From NCBI RefSeq assembly GCF_007860095.1, contig NZ_SJPT01000012.1, positions 1-64,000 of the forward strand: a stretch of DNA of 64,000 bases. The letters are read 5' to 3'. Origin of the DNA: Novipirellula galeiformis. Lineage in GTDB: Bacteria; Planctomycetota; Planctomycetia; Pirellulales; Pirellulaceae. Below, piece by piece: positions 59,995 through 64,000 of this stretch. Position 1 is the stretch's first letter; each line of letters starts with the position of its first letter. Both the position numbers and the translations under genes were made by a program. Under the pieces are notes generated by a model, which saw only the letters and a program-made list of their open reading frames with translations, made no database searches and was not told where the DNA came from.

Positions 59995-62067
59995 TCAACG
60001 CTCGACCGGCAGCAACTGAATTGCGTCCAAAATCACAAATCCATCGGTGTCGGCGTTGGTGATGGTAATGACGGTTTCCATGTCACTGCGGAGTTGGACG
60101 GTGCCGATGGGACGGAGGGGTTGCCCCGACGGCAAGGCAATGGTTTGATCCACAATCAGCCTTGTTTGCTCAGTTCCCTGGGTCACGATCACGGGCACGT
60201 TGGTGGCCCGGGTCGGGTGCGCCGAGTAGGCCATGCGCAGCTCGTATTCCGCGTTCTTCGTCGCCGTGAAACGGAAGCGGGCCTGCGCTTTGCCATCGGC
60301 CGTGTGGTCGTCATGCACGTAGCCGCGGCCGACGTGCGGTGAGAAGAGCATCGAGTGTTTCCAGGTGCCGCTAAGTTCAGCCGCTTCATCATCCAACACA
60401 ATGCCGGGCATTTTTGCCGGATCCACGATGACCTCGTCCAAAATCCCCGCGGGAATTTCGAGCACCTGTTTTTGTTCAAGTAGTCGCTCACGCAACTCGG
60501 GATACGGAAGGTCTTGAACCGCCACTTCTTTATCTGCTGCCATTGCCGCAGCGATCCCCGCGCTCTGGCCGAGAATCATCCAGGTCGGTTCGACCCGAAT
60601 CGAAGAAATAGCGACATGGGTGCAGGACAGGGCGACGGGAACCAATAGATTGGAACACTCGTGGGGCGTGGGCAGGATTGCGCGATAGGGAATGTGATAC
60701 GGGTAACCGTGACCCTTTCCCTTCATTCGTACGGGAAAGATCGTTCCTTCGTTAATCACGCCGCCGTCCTTCAACGCCACTCGTTGGCAATCGTGAGAAT
60801 CGATTGGAAAGGATGACACGATGATCGGATCTTTCTGTTCCTGTTCGACCAGAATATCTTTCTGGCTGACCACATACATGCCCTTCATGCGTCGTCCTTC
60901 GCGAACGTAAAGCTGTGGCGAGAAGTGCCCGTATTCGGCGAACTCATCCTTGCACAGCCCCAACCGCGCGTAATGTTTACGCACTGAATCGGGGACCGCC
61001 GGATCCGTGGTCAGGAATTTGTAAAACTCGAGCGTGTATTGTTTGTGGGCTTCCCAAATTTGTTGACGTTTCTCTGCGTTGGCTTCACTCCAACCATTAC
61101 CCATGCCGACCAGACCGAGCGAGAACTGGCCTCCGATTGAGTTGTTGCCATCAAATTTTCCGCCGGGCACCTCGTACAAATCGAAGCCGACGCCGCTGCC
61201 GTTGTTTCGCAGGTGGCGGCGAACGACTTCAAAGCGAGCGGGATCATAGTTCGTTGGTTCGGGCATCGGCACCCGATTGTCACGGTCGGCGGTGAGGCAC
61301 AGCCGGAAACTGTAAACCATCACATTGGAGTCGCCTTGGTCGACCGGGCCGGCATCGGTGGTGGTGACGAGCGGCATCGGTTCGCCATCGTCGTCGAGTC
61401 CGGAAATGTTCATCTTCGACTTGGGATACCGTTTCCCCGCTAACGATTCGCCATATTCGCTTTTGCCCTCGCGTCCGATCGTCCAGCTGACTCCCGCCGC
61501 GGCCATCAAGTCGCCTTCGTACGTTCCATCGATAAACACCTTGGCTGTGAAATCACCGTCACGCGTCCGCAGCGTTTTGATCCGTGAACCGTCCTTGATC
61601 ACCGACTCGAGCACGCGTTCGGTCAGCACCGTTACGTTCGCCTCGTCGAGCATTTGCTGGGTCACACGCGCCGCGACGTGCGGTTCGTAGGACCACTTGC
61701 TTTGGTCTTTGGTGCCAACGTGGTACGGCAGCGTGATTCCGCGTGATTGATAATCTCGTTCGATGCGTCGATGCCATTCATCAAACAATCCCATCACCGT
61801 GCTGCGGACGGTTTGATTGGAATCGCTAAAGCACAGGCCTCCGGTGTTAACGCCTCCCACGTGGCGGGTTGGCTCAAGCAGGATCACCGAGGCCCCTTCG
61901 CGTGCTGCAGCAATCGCCGCACAAAAACCGCCCGGCGTAGCGCCGTAGACCAGCACATCGGCTTGGGGGGCGGCTGGACAGGGCGCGCTATAGCCCACCC
62001 AAAATGCAACCACCAGCAGCACTCGTCGATAAAAAGCGTGGCGGGGCGTCTTTCTAATCCGAATCAT
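59995..62067 (-). CDS. Secreted FAD-dependent oxidoreductase with golvesin-like C-terminus
   Basis: About 690 residues. Signal peptide VLLVVAFWVGYSAPCPAA, then the FAD dinucleotide fold DVLVYGATPGGFCAAIAAAR and HVGGVNTGGLCFSD, as in the FAD_oxidored family of planctomycetes. IDGTYEGDLMAAAGV is another family mark. The last 130 residues (HSMLFSPHVGRGYVHDDHT to GFVILDAIQLLPVE) look like the golvesin/xanthan-lyase-type carbohydrate-binding domain, suggesting oxidation of sugar-linked substrates outside the cytoplasm. ATG 62067 preferred over 62082. Same strand as DUF1080 41 bases upstream, so probably an operon. Confidence 0.9.
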   Translation of the reverse strand: MIRIRKTPRHAFYRRVLLVVAFWVGYSAPCPAAPQADVLVYGATPGGFCAAIAAAREGASVILLEPTRHVGGVNTGGLCFSDSNQTVRSTVMGLFDEWHRRIERDYQSRGITLPYHVGTKDQSKWSYEPHVAARVTQQMLDEANVTVLTERVLESVIKDGSRIKTLRTRDGDFTAKVFIDGTYEGDLMAAAGVSWTIGREGKSEYGESLAGKRYPKSKMNISGLDDDGEPMPLVTTTDAGPVDQGDSNVMVYSFRLCLTADRDNRVPMPEPTNYDPARFEVVRRHLRNNGSGVGFDLYEVPGGKFDGNNSIGGQFSLGLVGMGNGWSEANAEKRQQIWEAHKQYTLEFYKFLTTDPAVPDSVRKHYARLGLCKDEFAEYGHFSPQLYVREGRRMKGMYVVSQKDILVEQEQKDPIIVSSFPIDSHDCQRVALKDGGVINEGTIFPVRMKGKGHGYPYHIPYRAILPTPHECSNLLVPVALSCTHVAISSIRVEPTWMILGQSAGIAAAMAADKEVAVQDLPYPELRERLLEQKQVLEIPAGILDEVIVDPAKMPGIVLDDEAAELSGTWKHSMLFSPHVGRGYVHDDHTADGKAQARFRFTATKNAEYELRMAYSAHPTRATNVPVIVTQGTEQTRLIVDQTIALPSGQPLRPIGTVQLRSDMETVITITNADTDGFVILDAIQLLPVER

Positions 62068-62108
62068 TCGAAGGAATCCCACTAGCGGAGCATGAATCGG
62101 CCCAGTCG

Positions 62109-62870
62109 TTACTCGGTTAACTCTTTGACGCGGAGGTCACGCCACAGCACGGTGCCGCTTTTGCCGGAATGGATTTGCAATCCGAAGAAGCCCTTGGGGT
62201 AGCTGCCGTCGTCGACCCAGTGAGCTGCGGGAACCCCATTGAGCCATGTTTTGACCACGTTGCCTTTGGCCATGATGGTCAAACGATTCCAATCGGTTTT
62301 GTTCAACGCGGCACGAACGCTTTGATGCTCTTTCAACCACAGCGGATAGAAATAGCCACCACAACTCTGGCCATAGATTCCGCCGGACCAATGCCGGTCG
62401 CCGCTGATTCCTTCCATTTCCGCTTGAGGTCCAAAAACGGTTTCGGTCTTTCCGCCCGGTTTGGTTTGTGCGCGAAACATCACCCCCGAATTCCCATCCG
62501 CCTCCCACTTCATCTCGCAAGTGAAGATGAAATCAGCGTAGTCGGTTTTGTCGGTGCAAAGGTAGGTGCTGGGAGATCCGGGAACACAGGTGCCTGTTAG
62601 CACTCCGTCGTTGGCCTCGAACGAGCACGTGCCCCCTTTGGGAGTCCAGCCGGTCAAATCCTTGCCATTAAACAACGAAGTGAATCCTTCGCTTAACTCC
62701 GGTTCGGAGTCGGTGTTTAACAGCATCGCGTCCGTTTTGGGGATGTTTTGTTGGTTTTTGTATTTTTCGTACCAATCATTTTGCTGTGGATCGACTTCGC
62801 CAGCGATCACCGCTCCGCTTGCAATGCAAAGGGCAACCATGGTTTGAAAGAGAATCGATTGACGTACCAT
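62109..62870 (-). CDS. DUF1080/3-keto-disaccharide hydrolase-like protein
   Basis: A 253-residue secreted protein. Signal peptide SILFQTMVALCIASGAVIAG, then the laminin-G-like DUF1080 domain: FTSLFNGKDLTGWTPKGG, FIFTCEMKWEADGNSGVMFR, NRLTIMAKGNVVKTWLNGV, GFFGLQIHSG and VLWRDLRVKEL. Some members hydrolyse 3-keto-glycosides. A single domain of usual size. Lies between a DUF1501 gene (122 bases upstream) and the FAD oxidoreductase; an oxidoreductase-plus-3-keto-hydrolase pair is a sensible pathway. Confidence 0.93.
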   Translation of the reverse strand: MVRQSILFQTMVALCIASGAVIAGEVDPQQNDWYEKYKNQQNIPKTDAMLLNTDSEPELSEGFTSLFNGKDLTGWTPKGGTCSFEANDGVLTGTCVPGSPSTYLCTDKTDYADFIFTCEMKWEADGNSGVMFRAQTKPGGKTETVFGPQAEMEGISGDRHWSGGIYGQSCGGYFYPLWLKEHQSVRAALNKTDWNRLTIMAKGNVVKTWLNGVPAAHWVDDGSYPKGFFGLQIHSGKSGTVLWRDLRVKELTE

Positions 62871-62992
62871 TTGGATTCCTGAGGATTCTGAAGTTAGCTA
62901 ATTTTTGATCTGCTTTAGACGATCATAGTATAGCCGAATCGAAACTTCGTCTTAAATCTCATCGGGGCTGGATCCTATTCGTCCCCCCCCCC

Positions 62993-64000
62993 CTACGCCA
63001 GCACTTCACGCACCACATCGCCGTGGACGTTCGTCAAACGACGCTGGATACCATTGTGATAGAAGGTTAATTTTTCGTGATCGATCCCGAAAAGATGGAG
63101 CACGGTAGCGTGAAAGTCGTGCCAGGGGACTGGACGTTCGACCGCTTTCCAGCCAAGTTCGTCAGTGCTGCCCACCGCAATGCCGGGTTTGACCCCCGCC
63201 CCCGCCATCCAGCAACTGAATCCGTAGCGGTTGTGATCGCGTCCGGGGCCCACTTGGTCGGCCGCGGATTGAGCGAATGGGGTGCGACCGAACTCGGTCG
63301 TGAATAACACCAGGGTATCATCCAACATTCCGCGTTGTTTCAGATCGCGCAACAGGGCCGCAACGGGTTTGTCGATGCGTCCCGCTTCGATCGTATGATT
63401 CTCTTTGACGTTTTCATGAGCATCCCAACTGGCGCGTGGGCTTCCCGCGATGGGGCCTCCCGAAAACAATTGGACAAACCGCACCCCCTGCTCTAACAAT
63501 CGTCGTCCTAGCAAACAACGTCTGCCCATATCCGCCGTCGCTTCTTCGTGGATGCCATAATCTCGCTGTGTCGCAGCGGACTCATCGGCAAAGCGGCTGA
63601 CTTCGGGAATCGACGTTTGCATTTTTGCAGCCAATTCGTAGCTCTTCACGCGTGCCAACAACGCAGCGTCGGCACCGTGGTGGTCAACGTGATGTTGATG
63701 GATCGCGTTGACAAATTCGCGAGTTGCCATGTCCGCCACGCCAAGGTCTTGTGCGGGAAACAGGTCGCGTACGGGTTGATCGCCACCGCGAAGCACAACG
63801 CCTTGATGATTCGATGGCAAGAACGAACTGCTCCATGTCGACGCACCGGTGTTGGGTGCACCTCGCTCATCGTTGAGCACCACATACGCCGGCAACGTTT
63901 CGTTCTCTAATCCCATTCCATACGAAATCCAGCTTCCCATCGAGGGGAATCCGTTGAACTCAAAACCACTGTTTACCAAAAACAGAGCGGGGGTGTGGTT
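62993..64000 (-). CDS. DUF1501 protein, 5' end beyond window
   Basis: C-terminal part of a DUF1501 protein, open to the window edge (the first readable codons give NHTPALFLVNSGF). Motifs match the full gene at 54164: AAKMQTSIPEV, GRRLLEQGVRFVQLF, LVLFTTEFGRTPFAQ, GRDHNRYGFSCWMAGAGVKPG and VLHLFGIDH. In such loci a PSCyt/DUF1553 gene usually lies immediately upstream, here past 64000. A run of C at 62983-62992 lies just after the stop. Confidence 0.93.
   Translation of the reverse strand, partial: NHTPALFLVNSGFEFNGFPSMGSWISYGMGLENETLPAYVVLNDERGAPNTGASTWSSSFLPSNHQGVVLRGGDQPVRDLFPAQDLGVADMATREFVNAIHQHHVDHHGADAALLARVKSYELAAKMQTSIPEVSRFADESAATQRDYGIHEEATADMGRRCLLGRRLLEQGVRFVQLFSGGPIAGSPRASWDAHENVKENHTIEAGRIDKPVAALLRDLKQRGMLDDTLVLFTTEFGRTPFAQSAADQVGPGRDHNRYGFSCWMAGAGVKPGIAVGSTDELGWKAVERPVPWHDFHATVLHLFGIDHEKLTFYHNGIQRRLTNVHGDVVREVLA

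Overview
The window looks like a chromosome segment of a planctomycete of the Rhodopirellula/Pirellulaceae type. The evidence is gene content: two DUF1559 prepilin-like proteins, PSCyt/DUF1549/DUF1553 and DUF1501 proteins, a DUF1080 protein, an SHD1-domain protein, EF-hand and kelch secreted proteins, and a very large Ser/Thr kinase-ATPase. Genes are single or in short operons on both strands, with long intergenic gaps holding short palindromic and tandem repeats. I saw no phage, transposase, CRISPR array or integrated plasmid.

Layout. 1-2.5 kb: 3' part of a 23S rRNA gene, a 5S gene and a strong terminator. 2.9-12.4 kb: sensor-like protein, DMFase-like secreted protein, tRNA pseudouridine synthase TruD, an isolated KptA N-terminal domain, VF530-like protein, EF-hand protein, lipoprotein, and a coupled MFS transporter/M19 dipeptidase pair. 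12.9-19 kb: truncated haemoglobin with a MocR-type regulator, divergent to a siroheme sulfite/nitrite reductase with a tiny membrane protein; then a membrane alpha/beta hydrolase. 19.3-25.9 kb: HD hydrolase/CsaA pair, the ergothioneine genes egtD-egtB, a flotillin-like FloA with an extra C-terminal domain, and a cobalamin-binding protein. 26-32 kb: two DUF1559 loci around a manganese-type regulator (MntR) and haem-uptake protein HemP.

32.1-37.1 kb is the most interesting block: promoter, cobalamin riboswitch, nrdA, a small unknown gene, nrdB. NrdB has Phe at the radical-tyrosine position and Glu as first metal ligand, the signature of Mn/Fe class Ic ribonucleotide reductase. The riboswitch predicts that this B12-independent enzyme is shut off when cobalamin is plentiful, which implies a B12-dependent reductase elsewhere in the genome.

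37-47.5 kb: heptosyltransferase-like GT9, kinase-ATPase, acyl desaturase, rhomboid protease, CxxC-cluster protein and SHD1 protein, with copies of a dispersed palindromic repeat. 48-64 kb looks catabolic: SGNH esterase, L-fuconate dehydratase, PSCyt/DUF1501 pair, two-domain esterase-like protein, quinone-oxidoreductase-like enzyme, FAD-dependent oxidoreductase, DUF1080 protein and a DUF1501 gene cut by the window edge. This suggests use of fucose-containing or other complex polysaccharides, although no sulfatase or glycoside hydrolase is visible here.
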